Of a DNA stretch of 64,000 bases, positions 1-8,192 are shown piece after piece. The position numbers and the translations under genes are program-made. How positions within the stretch are numbered: the first letter of the stretch is position 1; each line of letters starts with the position of its first letter. The notes beneath the pieces were generated by a model. That model worked only from the letters and a program-made list of their open reading frames with translations. It had not been told where the DNA came from and ran no database searches. Origin of the DNA: an uncultured Bacteroides sp. (GTDB lineage: Bacteria; Bacteroidota; Bacteroidia; Bacteroidales; Bacteroidaceae); contig CALULL010000009.1 of assembly GCA_944321465.1 (NCBI GenBank), positions 43,599 to 107,598 on the forward strand. The letters are read 5' to 3'.

Positions 1-961
1 CCGTCATGCCCAGGAAGATGCACAGGAGGGCAAAGCCGCCCAAGGCGTATTGCAGGCGCAGCTTGCCGGTGATGCCCGAAACAAGGGCCTGCTGGCGGCT
101 GTAGCTGTCGAAGGTCTGCAAGGTACTGGCAAAGAAGTTGCCACGCGGCAGCGATGGTGCCACCTCGCGGGCAAAACGGGACTCGAATGCCCGGGCATCG
201 GCCTCGGGCCTCAGACGCAGGACGACAGGGTAGGTCAGGCCCATGTAGGGGCTTGTGCTGAGGTCGGGGGTCGCGATGACTGCCAGCGGATAGGGTTGCT
301 CGGAGGTGTAATTTTTGTAGTCGTGGAAGACGGCAGCTACCTGGCAGGGCTGCGTCAGGCGGGAGTCGGTGTAGACGGTGCGCCCCACGGCATCGGGGGT
401 GCCGCAGAGCGCGATGGCCGTGCGCCGGGAGATGGCTATCTGGCCGCGCGCGGCAAAGTCGGCAGGCAGGGCAATGCGGCGGTTGGTGCGGGCATCGCGC
501 ATACCGCAGGTATGGGGCAGGTCGCTGCCTTCGAGGGAGACGAATTCATAGCACTGGACGTGCAGCCGGGTGCTGTCGGCACCGTAGAGCATCATGCCGT
601 TCCAGGACTGCGAATTGGGGAAGCCGCCGTTGGTCGTTATGGCTACCGACTCCACCTCGGGACAGTCCTTCAGAGCGCGGACAATGCTCAGGTAGTGGCG
701 GCGCATGACGGGGGCCGAGTCTTGGGCGGCATCGTACTGGCCGAAGCTCGTGTCGTACTGGTACAGGCCGAAGACGTACATGCCCCGCACGTCGCCTCCC
801 TGGTCTATGAGGCGGTTGGCGGTGAGCACGAAGACGGGGTCGACAACCATCCAGAGGAAGAAGCCGACAATAAGCAGCTCGGCAAAAATCCACAGGTTCT
901 GCCGCCGCTGGTTCCATAGTTGGTGCAAGAGTATCATAGCTTGGTCTGTTTCGTTGTTCAT
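1..961 (-). CDS. ABC transporter permease, MacB/FtsX type (C-terminus cut by window edge)
   Basis: The first 320 codons are present; the C-terminus lies outside the window. The start is the ATG at 961, whose ATGA overlaps the stop of the upstream permease gene, so the two are translationally coupled. A membrane segment lies at about residues 24-40 (LWIFAELLIVGFFLWMVV), followed by a long extracytoplasmic region, and a second membrane segment begins at about residue 305 where the window ends. This is the layout of the MacB periplasmic core plus FtsX domain. With the adjacent permease and HlyD-type adaptor it should form an export machine across the inner membrane. The ATPase is not in the window; it may lie further downstream on this strand (inference). 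The substrate cannot be told from sequence. Confidence 0.85.
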   Translation of the reverse strand, partial: MNNETDQAMILLHQLWNQRRQNLWIFAELLIVGFFLWMVVDPVFVLTANRLIDQGGDVRGMYVFGLYQYDTSFGQYDAAQDSAPVMRRHYLSIVRALKDCPEVESVAITTNGGFPNSQSWNGMMLYGADSTRLHVQCYEFVSLEGSDLPHTCGMRDARTNRRIALPADFAARGQIAISRRTAIALCGTPDAVGRTVYTDSRLTQPCQVAAVFHDYKNYTSEQPYPLAVIATPDLSTSPYMGLTYPVVLRLRPEADARAFESRFAREVAPSLPRGNFFASTLQTFDSYSRQQALVSGITGKLRLQYALGGFALLCIFLGMT

Positions 962-2262
962 CGTTTCATGTAGAGTTCCTGCACAATGCTCCGCCGCAGC
1001 CCCCACCACGCCGGGACGAGGGCCGAGGCAACGTTGAGCACCAGGCAAAGGCACAGGGCGCAGAGGAAGATCCAAGGATTGAGAAGCATCTCCAGCGTCA
1101 GGAAGGGGGCGGGCAGGTCGAGCATCGTGTTGGCATCGAGAAGCGTCAGTATCCACGTCCCCGAAACGAACACGATGAGGCAGCAGAAGAGCAGCCCCAG
1201 CAGTGCGCCCAAGGCGGTGAGGACGAGGTTCTCCCACAGTATCTGCGCCAGCAACACGCCGCGTGTAGCCCCGTAAGCCTTGCGTATGCCCAGCTCGGCC
1301 ATGCGGCTGTCCATGCGGCTGGCAATCATGCCGCTCAGGTTGAGAGCCGGTATGAAGAGCAGTGCCGCGACGATGAAGAGCAGCGAGCGCAGCATCCGGG
1401 CTGTGTCGGGTGCCTGTGCTGGCTCGGTGCGCAAGGGGGCAAGGGCAGCATCGTCGGGTTGCCCCATGATGTCGGCCACCCACTCCCGCCCGGCGTTGTA
1501 GCGACGGAAGGCATCGCGCACCTCCTCCTTCAGCATCGTGCGGTCGGCAGGCTCAGGAGCGGTGAGGTAGTAAGTCAGGTTGCCCAGCAGGGAGCCGCGT
1601 GCCGAGTCGCGATAGGAGGCCATAGGCAAGAAGGGCAAAGGCAACCATACGTCGGCCACAGCGTCGGGGGTGGCCGACGACACGTCGCGCACTACGCCGC
1701 TCACCGTGTAGGCATGTCCTTTGTAGACAAACGTCCTTCCGGCTGCATCGGTCGTGGCAAAAAGCCTGCGGGCCATGCTCTCGCTGACGACGGCCGTGCG
1801 GCTACGGGCACGGAGGTGGGCTGCTGTGAAGGGGCCGCCGCTGAGGAAATGCAGGGTGAACACCTTCCAGAAGCCTGCGTCGACGTAGAGCGGATACGCC
1901 TCGAACGCCTGTGCCCGCCCGGGAAGGGCCACGAGGTTGCTCTGCACGTCGTCTGCGTCCCTACAGGTGCGGGCCATGTCCGCCAGATGCGGAAGCCCGC
2001 CGAGCAGGTCGGCGGCATCGGGGCTTAGTCCGGCGGCCGAGTAGGTGTCCTGGCGGCCTGCGGGGTGGCACTTCACATACTTCAGCACCACCATGCGGTC
2101 GCGGTTGTACTCGGGATAGATGGGGGCGATCCTCACGTAAACAACGACGCAGAGGGTCATCGTCAACGCAATGGCCAGTCCCGTGCCCACCACGTAGACG
2201 GCGGAGAAGAGGCGATCTTGCCTCAGCAGTGCAAGGGCTTGTCGGAAGTGTGTTGTCAGCAT
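958..2262 (-). CDS. ABC transporter permease, MacB/FtsX type
   Basis: A 434-residue inner-membrane protein with one N-terminal membrane segment (about residues 19-43), a MacB-like periplasmic domain, and three C-terminal membrane segments (about 287-305, 340-365 and 398-421) forming the FtsX domain. The motif ELGIRKAYGATRG after the second segment is typical of FtsX/MacB permeases and marks the coupling region that contacts the ATPase. It lies 43 bp downstream of the HlyD-type adaptor gene and overlaps the next permease by the ATGA at 961-958. Two non-identical permeases next to each other suggest a heterodimer. The family exports lipoproteins, peptides or drugs; no substrate is indicated here. 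Confidence 0.88.
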   Translation of the reverse strand: MLTTHFRQALALLRQDRLFSAVYVVGTGLAIALTMTLCVVVYVRIAPIYPEYNRDRMVVLKYVKCHPAGRQDTYSAAGLSPDAADLLGGLPHLADMARTCRDADDVQSNLVALPGRAQAFEAYPLYVDAGFWKVFTLHFLSGGPFTAAHLRARSRTAVVSESMARRLFATTDAAGRTFVYKGHAYTVSGVVRDVSSATPDAVADVWLPLPFLPMASYRDSARGSLLGNLTYYLTAPEPADRTMLKEEVRDAFRRYNAGREWVADIMGQPDDAALAPLRTEPAQAPDTARMLRSLLFIVAALLFIPALNLSGMIASRMDSRMAELGIRKAYGATRGVLLAQILWENLVLTALGALLGLLFCCLIVFVSGTWILTLLDANTMLDLPAPFLTLEMLLNPWIFLCALCLCLVLNVASALVPAWWGLRRSIVQELYMKR

Positions 2263-2305
2263 ATCGGTTCTTTATATATAATAATAGGTATAATATTGGC
2301 GGTCT

Positions 2306-3568
2306 TCAGCGTTTGTCACCGGCAACGAGGCGCAGGCGGGTCTTGTGCTTGAACGCGCTCATGTCGCTCACCACCACACGGTCGCCGGGCTTCAGACCAT
2401 CGACCACCTCGACGTACTCAAAGTTGGAGTCGCCCAGCCGCACCTTGCGCTTGGTCAGCTCGTCGTCGGCAGTACGGACAAAGAGGTCGTAATCGCCCCG
2501 GCCCACGTAGTAGGAAGCATTGGCCAGGCGGAGAACATCCTGACGCACGGCGTTCATCACATAGACATCGACCTTCAGGCCCGAACGCAGACGGCTGTTG
2601 CCGGCATCCTGCAACTGGACTATGAAGGAGATAACGCCGTTCTTGGACAGAGGCGTGACGCTGCTCACCTGTCCCACGAGCTTCGTCTGCCCCACCTTTA
2701 CGATGGCCTTGCCCCCCACGGACACGCGGTCGCCGTAGGTATCGGCTATATCGGCCTCCACCTTGAAACGGCTCAGGTCGGAGAGGACGGCTATCTGTGT
2801 GCCCTGGGCAACCTGTGCCCCTATCTGGTCGTTGATATAGGTCAGCACGGCCTGCCTGGGCGAGCGCACCTGGGCATCGTCAAGCGTGCGCTTCATCTCG
2901 GCAAGGCTCTTGCGGAAGATGCTGAAGTCCAGTTCCTGCACCTTCAGTTCGGCCTGCTGCACCTGCCGTTGGTTGGCTTGCTGCTGGCGCAACTGCTCCA
3001 GTTCCAGCTGGGCCACGTCTACGCTCAGCTCGGCCTGGCGAACCTTGTCGGTGGTGCCCGAGCCGATGCTGTCCAGGTAACGTTCGTTGCGCAGCTCCAC
3101 ACGCATACGGTTCAGGTTCATCTCCTTTACTTTTATCTGCATGGCCAGTTCTTTCTGCTGCGTCTCGTTGTTCACGCGCAGCTGTTGCAGCTTGTAGGAG
3201 CGCATCTGTTCCTCGTCGAGCAGCTTGCGATACTCGGTCTCGGTGCTTTGCAGGTCCAGTCGCAGGATGGGCGTGCCCACGTCCACGCTGTCGCCACCTT
3301 TCTTATATACCTCCACGATGCGGGTGTTGATGGGCGAAGTGATAATCTCCTCGAAGGCCGGGACGACCTGCCCCGACGCACTGACGCTCACCTCGATGGT
3401 GCCACGGTCGACGGTGGAGAACGTCAGGTCGCGTTCATTCACCCCGGTGCGCAGCAGCGAGATGACCGTCCCGATGACTACCGCTCCGGCCACCAGAGCC
3501 ACGCCGTAGCCCATCAGCCGCTTGTTGCGCTTGCGACGGCGCACTTCCTCAGGTATTTCTCTGTCCAT
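2306..3568 (-). CDS. HlyD/RND-type periplasmic adaptor of the ABC exporter
   Basis: A membrane-fusion protein that would link the two downstream permeases to an outer-membrane channel. From the ATG at 3568 it is 420 residues: a basic N-terminus, a membrane anchor at about residues 20-38, a lipoyl/barrel half-motif (ASGQVVPAFEEIITSP), a long coiled-coil hairpin rich in Glu, Gln and Leu, then the second barrel half and a C-terminal beta domain. The frame stays open upstream to 3733, but those 55 codons lie mostly within a dispersed repeat element (3583-3779) whose translation recurs beside unrelated genes. MDREIPEE at 3568, preceded by GAAAGAG, is therefore chosen as the start. It is the first gene of the three-gene minus-strand operon. 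Confidence 0.87.
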   Translation of the reverse strand: MDREIPEEVRRRKRNKRLMGYGVALVAGAVVIGTVISLLRTGVNERDLTFSTVDRGTIEVSVSASGQVVPAFEEIITSPINTRIVEVYKKGGDSVDVGTPILRLDLQSTETEYRKLLDEEQMRSYKLQQLRVNNETQQKELAMQIKVKEMNLNRMRVELRNERYLDSIGSGTTDKVRQAELSVDVAQLELEQLRQQQANQRQVQQAELKVQELDFSIFRKSLAEMKRTLDDAQVRSPRQAVLTYINDQIGAQVAQGTQIAVLSDLSRFKVEADIADTYGDRVSVGGKAIVKVGQTKLVGQVSSVTPLSKNGVISFIVQLQDAGNSRLRSGLKVDVYVMNAVRQDVLRLANASYYVGRGDYDLFVRTADDELTKRKVRLGDSNFEYVEVVDGLKPGDRVVVSDMSAFKHKTRLRLVAGDKR

Positions 3569-3582
3569 GTCTCTTTCAGTTA

Positions 3583-3779
3583 AACCCAAATCGGTCATTA
3601 GACCACCGACTTGGGGTTTGGTTGTCTTTCTTCGGTTTTCCAAGCCCTTTCGTCCTGCTGTCGGCATCTTGTCTGCCGCTTTGTCTCGGCGTAGCCCGCT
3701 ACGCCTTCGGCAAAGGTGGCGGCCAATCTGCACGGCAGCAGAACGAAATTGCTTTGGACTCTAATGACCGATTTGGGTT
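3583..3779. repeat. Dispersed inverted-repeat element, copy A (197 bp)
   Basis: The element is bounded by perfect 20-bp terminal inverted repeats, AACCCAAATCGGTCATTAGA at 3583-3602 and its reverse complement at 3760-3779. The centre (about 3675-3723) can fold into a long interrupted hairpin: GCCGC/GCGGC, TTTG/CAAA and GGCGTAG/CTACGCC around a CCCG loop. The same ends and much of the same interior recur at 47043-47173, 48043-48241 (inverted) and 60240-60337. It carries no gene of its own and resembles a MITE or REP-type element moved in trans. Confidence 0.85.
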
Positions 3780-3889
3780 AAAGTTGCCGTTCCCGCCCTC
3801 TCCCTCTTCCTGTCCGCAGCGGACCGGCGTAAGGAGGCGGGACACGCACCCACATGCCAAATCCGTGCCAAAGATAAAAGGTGCTGATA

Positions 3890-3935
3890 ATCAAAGGTAC
3901 GAAAAACCGGGGTGTCCGATATCGGACACCCCGGT
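3890..3935 (-). terminator. Perfect 30-bp palindrome followed by a T-run
   Basis: Positions 3906-3935 form a perfect 15+15 bp palindrome with no spacer, core GTCCGATATCGGAC. Read on the minus strand it begins 34 bp after the stop codon of the LysM/glucosaminidase gene and is followed by TTTTTC, so it fits a Rho-independent terminator. The spacer-free symmetry would also suit a binding site for a dimeric protein. Confidence 0.7.
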
Positions 3936-3968
3936 GTACGGTTTCGATACAGCGGACAGTCCCCCCCG

Positions 3969-4895
3969 TCACCGCAAGCGCAGGCGGTCGCCCACCAAGG
4001 GCACATAGTCGCCGTCCTTGCGGTTCATCCTGTAGAGGTTCTTCAGGCGTATGCCGTAGATCTGGGAAATGCCGTGCATGGAGTCGCCTTCGCGCACCAC
4101 GTGTTCGGTATAGGGTTTCTGCGCCCGCTTGTTCTTCTTCTTCAGATAGACCACGTCGCCGGGCTGCAGGCTGTAGTCGCTCTCCAGGTCGTTGTAGGAA
4201 GCCAACTTCTTTCCCTTGATGCCAAACTCGCCGCCCAACAGGCGGAAGTTGTCGCCATCGCGGGCCACGACGTATGCCAGGTCGTTGGCTATGTACACCT
4301 GGTGGGGGTTGACCAGCCACGGTTTCTTCTTGATGAGGCGTTGCCAGCGGCGAGCCTCCCGTCGGCTCATTCCTTTGCTGTCGTACTTGTAGAGGTTGTA
4401 ATCCTCGATGATGGAGATGAGACGGTTGGCGTAGGAGCGGTCGGTGGCATACCCGGCCTTTTTCAGTCCCCGCGCCCAGCCCTTGTAGTCCGTAATCTTC
4501 AGTTTGAACAGAAAGGCGTAGCGCGGGCCGTTTACCAAGAACTTGGAGTGGTCCTCGTAGGAGTCCTCCACCCGGCGGTAGGCCCTGAAGCACTCGTCCG
4601 GAGCATCGTCGTCATGGTAGACCTTGCGTCCCCGCCACGAGCGGTGGCACTTGATGCCAAAGTGGTTGTTGCTCTGCCGGGCCAGCCGGCTGCGCCCCGC
4701 CCCGCTCTCCAGCAGCCCCTGGGCCAGGGTGATGCTGGCAGGTATATTGTAACGCTTCATCTGGTCGACGGCCAAAGGGGCATACTTCTTTATATATTGA
4801 TGATAGTACGAACGCTGCGCCTGCACACAGGCGGGCAAAACCAGCAGCAGCGCGAGAAGCACAAGGAAACGGCAAGTGCGCGGACATTGTTTCAT
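3969..4895 (-). CDS. Secreted glucosaminidase-family lysin with two LysM domains
   Basis: A 308-residue exported peptidoglycan hydrolase. Residues 1-27 are a signal peptide (LVLLALLLVLPACVQAQ). The lysozyme-like glucosaminidase domain (about 30-190) has the catalytic-type motif AQGLLESGAG with Glu63 and the following NNHFGIKC. Two LysM peptidoglycan-binding modules follow, about 200-248 (less conserved) and 262-308 (EHVVREGDSMHGISQIYGI). The ATG at 4895 is preferred over the TTG two codons upstream because MKQCPRTCRF gives a normal signal-peptide n-region. The family (FlgJ/Auto-type) cleaves GlcNAc-MurNAc bonds in cell-wall turnover. It is divergent from cdd and ends at a strong palindromic terminator, so it is probably a single-gene unit. 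Confidence 0.9.
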   Translation of the reverse strand: MKQCPRTCRFLVLLALLLVLPACVQAQRSYYHQYIKKYAPLAVDQMKRYNIPASITLAQGLLESGAGRSRLARQSNNHFGIKCHRSWRGRKVYHDDDAPDECFRAYRRVEDSYEDHSKFLVNGPRYAFLFKLKITDYKGWARGLKKAGYATDRSYANRLISIIEDYNLYKYDSKGMSRREARRWQRLIKKKPWLVNPHQVYIANDLAYVVARDGDNFRLLGGEFGIKGKKLASYNDLESDYSLQPGDVVYLKKKNKRAQKPYTEHVVREGDSMHGISQIYGIRLKNLYRMNRKDGDYVPLVGDRLRLR

Positions 4896-4960
4896 CGGCA
4901 AGAATTCTTAACGAGCAGAGTACTCAAGATTGCTACGGGGCACAAAAGTGGACAAAAGAA

Positions 4961-4990
4961 TTGAGAAATCCAAACTCTTGCGTATCTTTG
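4961..4990 (+). promoter_or_regulatory. Bacteroidota-type promoter of cdd
   Basis: TTG at 4961-4963 is separated by 19 bp from TATCTTTG at 4983-4990, a very good match to the Bacteroides -33/-7 consensus. The predicted transcript start, near 4996, leaves a leader of about 38 nt before the ATG at 5034. Confidence 0.8.
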
Positions 4991-5033
4991 TCTGCCCATA
5001 GCACACGATTATCAACCACCAACAAGACCAACA

Positions 5034-5516
5034 ATGGAGAACTTGCACATACAAATCATCATCCGCTGCTGCTCCTACGACGAACTGTCACCCGCCGACC
5101 GGGCTTTGGCCAACGCCGCCCGCGAGGCCACCAACAACAGCTACGCGCCCTACTCGCACTTCAGCGTGGGAGCAGCCGCCCTGCTAGAGAACGGCATCAC
5201 GGTGAGCGGCAGCAACCAGGAGAACGCCGCCTACCCTTCAGGGCTGTGTGCCGAGCGCACCACCCTGTTCTACGCCAACTCGCGCTACCCCCATCTGGCC
5301 GTCGAGGCACTGGCCGTGGCCGCACGCAACGAGCGGGGCGAGTTCGTCGCCCGCCCCATAGAGCCGTGCGGAGCCTGCCGACAGGTAATGCTTGAGGTGG
5401 AAAGCCGCCAAGGGCGACCCATGCGCCTGCTGCTGTGCGGCGCAGACACGGTCTACGAAATCGGCGATGCGGCCCAGCTGCTGCCCCTTTCGTTCCGGGC
5501 CGACAGCATGCGGTAG
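5034..5516 (+). CDS. cdd: Cytidine deaminase
   Basis: Converts cytidine and deoxycytidine to uridine and deoxyuridine in pyrimidine salvage, in the cytoplasm. The 160-residue protein has the zinc and catalytic signature C72-A73-E74 (SGLCAERTTLFYA) and the second zinc motif P-C112-G-A-C115, and its length fits the small homotetrameric class. NQENAAYPSG before the CAE motif binds the ribose in this family. A good promoter lies at 4961-4990. Downstream, after an intergenic tandem array, comes a DUF1893 gene on the same strand. Confidence 0.95.
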   Translation: MENLHIQIIIRCCSYDELSPADRALANAAREATNNSYAPYSHFSVGAAALLENGITVSGSNQENAAYPSGLCAERTTLFYANSRYPHLAVEALAVAARNERGEFVARPIEPCGACRQVMLEVESRQGRPMRLLLCGADTVYEIGDAAQLLPLSFRADSMR

Positions 5517-5575
5517 CCCTCCGTACCGACCGTCCCACGGCTCAGGAAGCCCCCCGGGCCACCACAGGAATGCCC

Positions 5576-5641
5576 GCCCGGAAGCACACCTGTGCCAGCC
5601 GGGCAGCACACCTGCGCCAGCAAGAGCGCACACCTGTGCCC
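5576..5641. repeat. 22-bp-period tandem array R1 (3 units)
   Basis: Three direct 22-bp units start at 5576, 5598 and 5620. Each contains the core GCACACCTGYGCC after an eight-base variable segment. It lies between cdd and the DUF1893 gene. Related 22-bp-period arrays occur at 12338, 30458, 45252, 46928 and 54241. Confidence 0.8.
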
Positions 5642-5676
5642 CCTCGCCCCTATCCCGACCACTACAACCGACAAGT

Positions 5677-6114
5677 ATGACAGACATAAGACAACTGACC
5701 GAACTGCTGCACAGCGGCAACTACTCGTGCGTGATTGCCAACGGCAACGAGACACGCACCTTCAGCCAACGCGGCGTGGCCGACCTCTACGACCTGCTGC
5801 ACAACGAACCCCACTTTCTGCGCGGAGCCACCGTGGCCGACAAAGTGGTGGGCAAAGGAGCCGCCGCCCTGATGGCTATGGGCGGAGTGGCACGCCTGCA
5901 CGCCGACGTGCTGAGCCAGCCCGCCCGCGAACTGCTGCTCCAGGAAGGCGTAGAGACCTCTTGGGACGTACTGGTGCCCAACATCATCAACCGCACCGGC
6001 ACCGACTGCTGCCCCCTGGAGAAAGCCACTCGCGAGGCACACACGCTGAGCGACATGCGCCCCATCATAGAAAACTTCGTGAACAACCTGCGCCGACAGG
6101 CAGCCAACAACTGA
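5677..6114 (+). CDS. DUF1893 family protein
   Basis: A 145-residue cytoplasmic protein starting at the ATG at 5677; the frame is open further upstream, but only through the end of cdd and the tandem array. The DUF1893 pattern is visible: an N-terminal segment (LHSGNYSCVIANGNETRTFSQRGV), KVVGKGAAALMAMGGV in the middle, and INRTGTDCCPLEK near the C-terminus with a Cys pair. The family is distantly related to cytidine deaminase-like folds and has no established reaction. It lies 4 bp upstream of nudC, so the two are probably co-transcribed, which hints at nucleotide metabolism (inference). Confidence 0.8.
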   Translation: MTDIRQLTELLHSGNYSCVIANGNETRTFSQRGVADLYDLLHNEPHFLRGATVADKVVGKGAAALMAMGGVARLHADVLSQPARELLLQEGVETSWDVLVPNIINRTGTDCCPLEKATREAHTLSDMRPIIENFVNNLRRQAANN

Positions 6115-6118
6115 ACCC

Positions 6119-6946
6119 ATGCCACAGACCGAAACGACACAACAACTCCGCCAATGGTACATCTTCCACGACGGCACCCTGCTGCTGGAACGCCACCACG
6201 AGGCCGACGGCGACACTTACCACATCCCCTGCTCACCCGTCTCGCAGCCTCCCCTGGCAACCGACGGCAAAGCCCACACCGTACTGATGGACGACGGGCG
6301 CACCGTCATGGCCCTGGAGGCCGGGCAGGCCGTGGACGAGCACGACGAACAGTGGCTCCCCGTGGGATTGCGCAACTCTTACAGCTACTTGACACTGGCC
6401 GACTACCAAGCCGCCGGCAAGGCTTACCAGATACTGTTCTGGGACAAGCACAGCCGCTATTGCCCCGCCTGCGGCACCCCGACGGAACAGCACACCCCCA
6501 TCATGAAACGTTGCCCCACGTGCGGCTATGAACTGTATCCGCCCATAGCGACAGCCATCATCGTGCTGGTACGCCGGGGCGACGAAATACTGCTGGTGCA
6601 CGCCCGCAACTTCCGTGGCACTTTCTACGGCCTGGTGGCGGGCTTCCTCGAAGCGGGCGAGACGCTGGAACAATGCGTGGAGCGCGAAGTGAAAGAAGAA
6701 ACCGGACTGAACATCAAAAACATCACCTACTTTGCCAGCCAGCCTTGGCCTTACCCCAGCGGACTGATGGTGGGCTTCTTTGCCGACTACGACAGCGGCG
6801 AGATAAAGCTGCAGGACGACGAACTGAGCGCAGGCGCGTTCTACTCGCGCGACAACCTGCCCGAACTGCCCCAGAAACTCAGCATCGCACGCCGCCTCAT
6901 CGACTACTGGCTGGAACACGGCGAAGGAGAAGAACGTCATTTTTAG
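6119..6946 (+). CDS. nudC: NAD(H) pyrophosphatase / RNA decapping NUDIX hydrolase
   Basis: Hydrolyses NADH to NMNH and AMP; the family also removes NAD caps from RNA. The 275-residue protein has an N-terminal domain, a four-cysteine zinc ribbon (C115, C118, C132, C135), and a NUDIX box at about 175-197 (GFLEAGETLEQCVEREVKEE). The NudC-specific SQPWPYP motif follows at about 208, where other NudC proteins have SQPWPFP. The start is 4 bp after the DUF1893 stop codon. Confidence 0.93.
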   Translation: MPQTETTQQLRQWYIFHDGTLLLERHHEADGDTYHIPCSPVSQPPLATDGKAHTVLMDDGRTVMALEAGQAVDEHDEQWLPVGLRNSYSYLTLADYQAAGKAYQILFWDKHSRYCPACGTPTEQHTPIMKRCPTCGYELYPPIATAIIVLVRRGDEILLVHARNFRGTFYGLVAGFLEAGETLEQCVEREVKEETGLNIKNITYFASQPWPYPSGLMVGFFADYDSGEIKLQDDELSAGAFYSRDNLPELPQKLSIARRLIDYWLEHGEGEERHF

Positions 6947-6954
6947 GAGAAAAG

Positions 6955-6986
6955 TTGCAACATGAGACAAGAAATCACTATTTTTG
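6955..6986 (+). promoter_or_regulatory. Promoter of the DUF2461 gene
   Basis: TTG at 6955-6957 and TATTTTTG at 6979-6986, 21 bp apart, match the Bacteroidota promoter form. The predicted start is about 15 nt upstream of the ATG at 7008. Confidence 0.65.
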
Positions 6987-7007
6987 TCAGGCAATAAGTT
7001 AAGACAC

Positions 7008-7673
7008 ATGGACACATCCGTCGTTTTCCGGTTTCTGAAAGAGCTGGCCGCCAACAACAACCGAGAGTGGTTCAACGCCCATCGCGACCGATACGAAGCT
7101 GCGCGCCAAGCGTTTGACGACCTGCTGGGCACCGTCATCAACCGCCTGTCGGTTTTCGACCCGAGCGTGCGCGGCATCGAGCCAAAGGACTGCACATACC
7201 GCATCTACCGCGACACACGATTCTCGGAAGACAAGACACCCTACAAAACTCACTTCGGGGGCTACATCAACGCCAAAGGAAAGAAGTCGAACCACTGCGG
7301 CTACTACATTCACGTGGAGCCGGACAACTGCATGCTGGCCGGAGGCAGCTACTGCCTGCCATCGCCAGTGCTGCGGGCCGTAAGGCAAGCCGTCTACGAC
7401 AACATCGACGAGTTCCGCAGCATCGTGGAGGACCCGGCCTTCAGCCGCTACTTCCCCGTCATAGGCGAGAATTTCCTGAAAGGAGCACCCAAGGGCTTCC
7501 CCAAAACCTTCCCCTATCTGAAATACCTGCAATGCAAAGAATACACCGTGGCCTGCCACGTGCCCGACAGGTTCTTCCTTCAGCCCGGCTTCGCCGACCA
7601 GGCCGAGGACATCTTCAGACAACTGAAGCGGTATGCCGACTTCCTGAACTACACCATAGACGACTTTGAATAG
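7008..7673 (+). CDS. DUF2461 family protein
   Basis: A 221-residue cytoplasmic protein of the DUF2461 (TIGR02453) family. The family's hallmarks are visible: FLKELAANNNREWFNAHRDRYE near the N-terminus, then RIYRDTRFSEDKTPYKTHFGG and a long C-terminal helix set. No biochemical role is established. The ATG at 7008 is chosen because it follows a good promoter and the upstream alternative is only a TTG inside the -7 box. It is followed by the YhcH-family gene 46 bp downstream. Confidence 0.85.
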   Translation: MDTSVVFRFLKELAANNNREWFNAHRDRYEAARQAFDDLLGTVINRLSVFDPSVRGIEPKDCTYRIYRDTRFSEDKTPYKTHFGGYINAKGKKSNHCGYYIHVEPDNCMLAGGSYCLPSPVLRAVRQAVYDNIDEFRSIVEDPAFSRYFPVIGENFLKGAPKGFPKTFPYLKYLQCKEYTVACHVPDRFFLQPGFADQAEDIFRQLKRYADFLNYTIDDFE

Positions 7674-7719
7674 ACACAAGAACAGGTAAAACATTATATT
7701 AACTAAATCATTAAGAGTT

Positions 7720-8166
7720 ATGATAGTAGATAAGCTGGAAAACATTAAGAAGTACGCTGCCCTGAACCCCTTGTTCGAACAGGCAGCCGAGTTCCTGTTG
7801 AGTCACGACCTGGACAGCCTGGAGCTGGGCAAGACCGAACTGAAAGGCAAAGATCTGCTGGTCAACGTGACGCAAACCAAGCCCAAGACAAAAGAACAGG
7901 CCAAACTGGAAACACACAAGGACTTCATCGACATCCAGATACCTGTCTCCGGCCTGGAAATAATGGGCTACACGCCCGCCACCGAACTTCCTGCCGCCAC
8001 ATACAACGCCGAGAAAGACATCACGCTGTGGGAGGAAGGACGCCTGGCCGACAGCTACGTCAACGTGCGCCCCGGCATGTTTGCCATCTTCTTCCCCCAG
8101 GACGGGCACGCTCCCGGCATTACCCCCGACGGCGTGAAAAAAGTAATCGTAAAGGTGAAAGCCTGA
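7720..8166 (+). CDS. YhcH/YjgK/YiaL family (DUF386) protein
   Basis: A 148-residue small cupin-like protein. THKDFIDIQIPVSGLEIMGY and the closing MFAIFFPQDGHAPGI with a conserved His are typical of the YhcH/YjgK/YiaL family, which includes EbgC, the small subunit of evolved beta-galactosidase. Members are linked to sugar-acid or sialic-acid handling and may act as anomerases. It sits 26 bp upstream of glgB, so co-transcription with glycogen synthesis is possible, though no direct functional link is known. Confidence 0.88.
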   Translation: MIVDKLENIKKYAALNPLFEQAAEFLLSHDLDSLELGKTELKGKDLLVNVTQTKPKTKEQAKLETHKDFIDIQIPVSGLEIMGYTPATELPAATYNAEKDITLWEEGRLADSYVNVRPGMFAIFFPQDGHAPGITPDGVKKVIVKVKA

Positions 8167-8192
8167 TATTCTCCCCTCAATAAGAATACGGT

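Larger units (their letters stand above)
3569..3968. other. Intergenic region with repeat element A and a palindromic terminator
   Basis: This 400-bp gap between two minus-strand genes holds inverted-repeat element A (3583-3779) and a perfect 30-bp palindrome (3906-3935). No separate gene is supported. The adaptor operon's promoter must lie within or beyond element A; I see no clear TAnnTTTG box close to 3568. Confidence 0.7.

Noticed and set aside
50-919. Long plus-strand open frame opposite the first permease
   Set aside because: It is antisense to a gene with clear membrane segments and is an artefact of GC-rich codon use.
2345-3583. Plus-strand frame opposite the HlyD adaptor
   Set aside because: Antisense to a recognised gene; composition is His/Leu/Val-rich from reverse reading.
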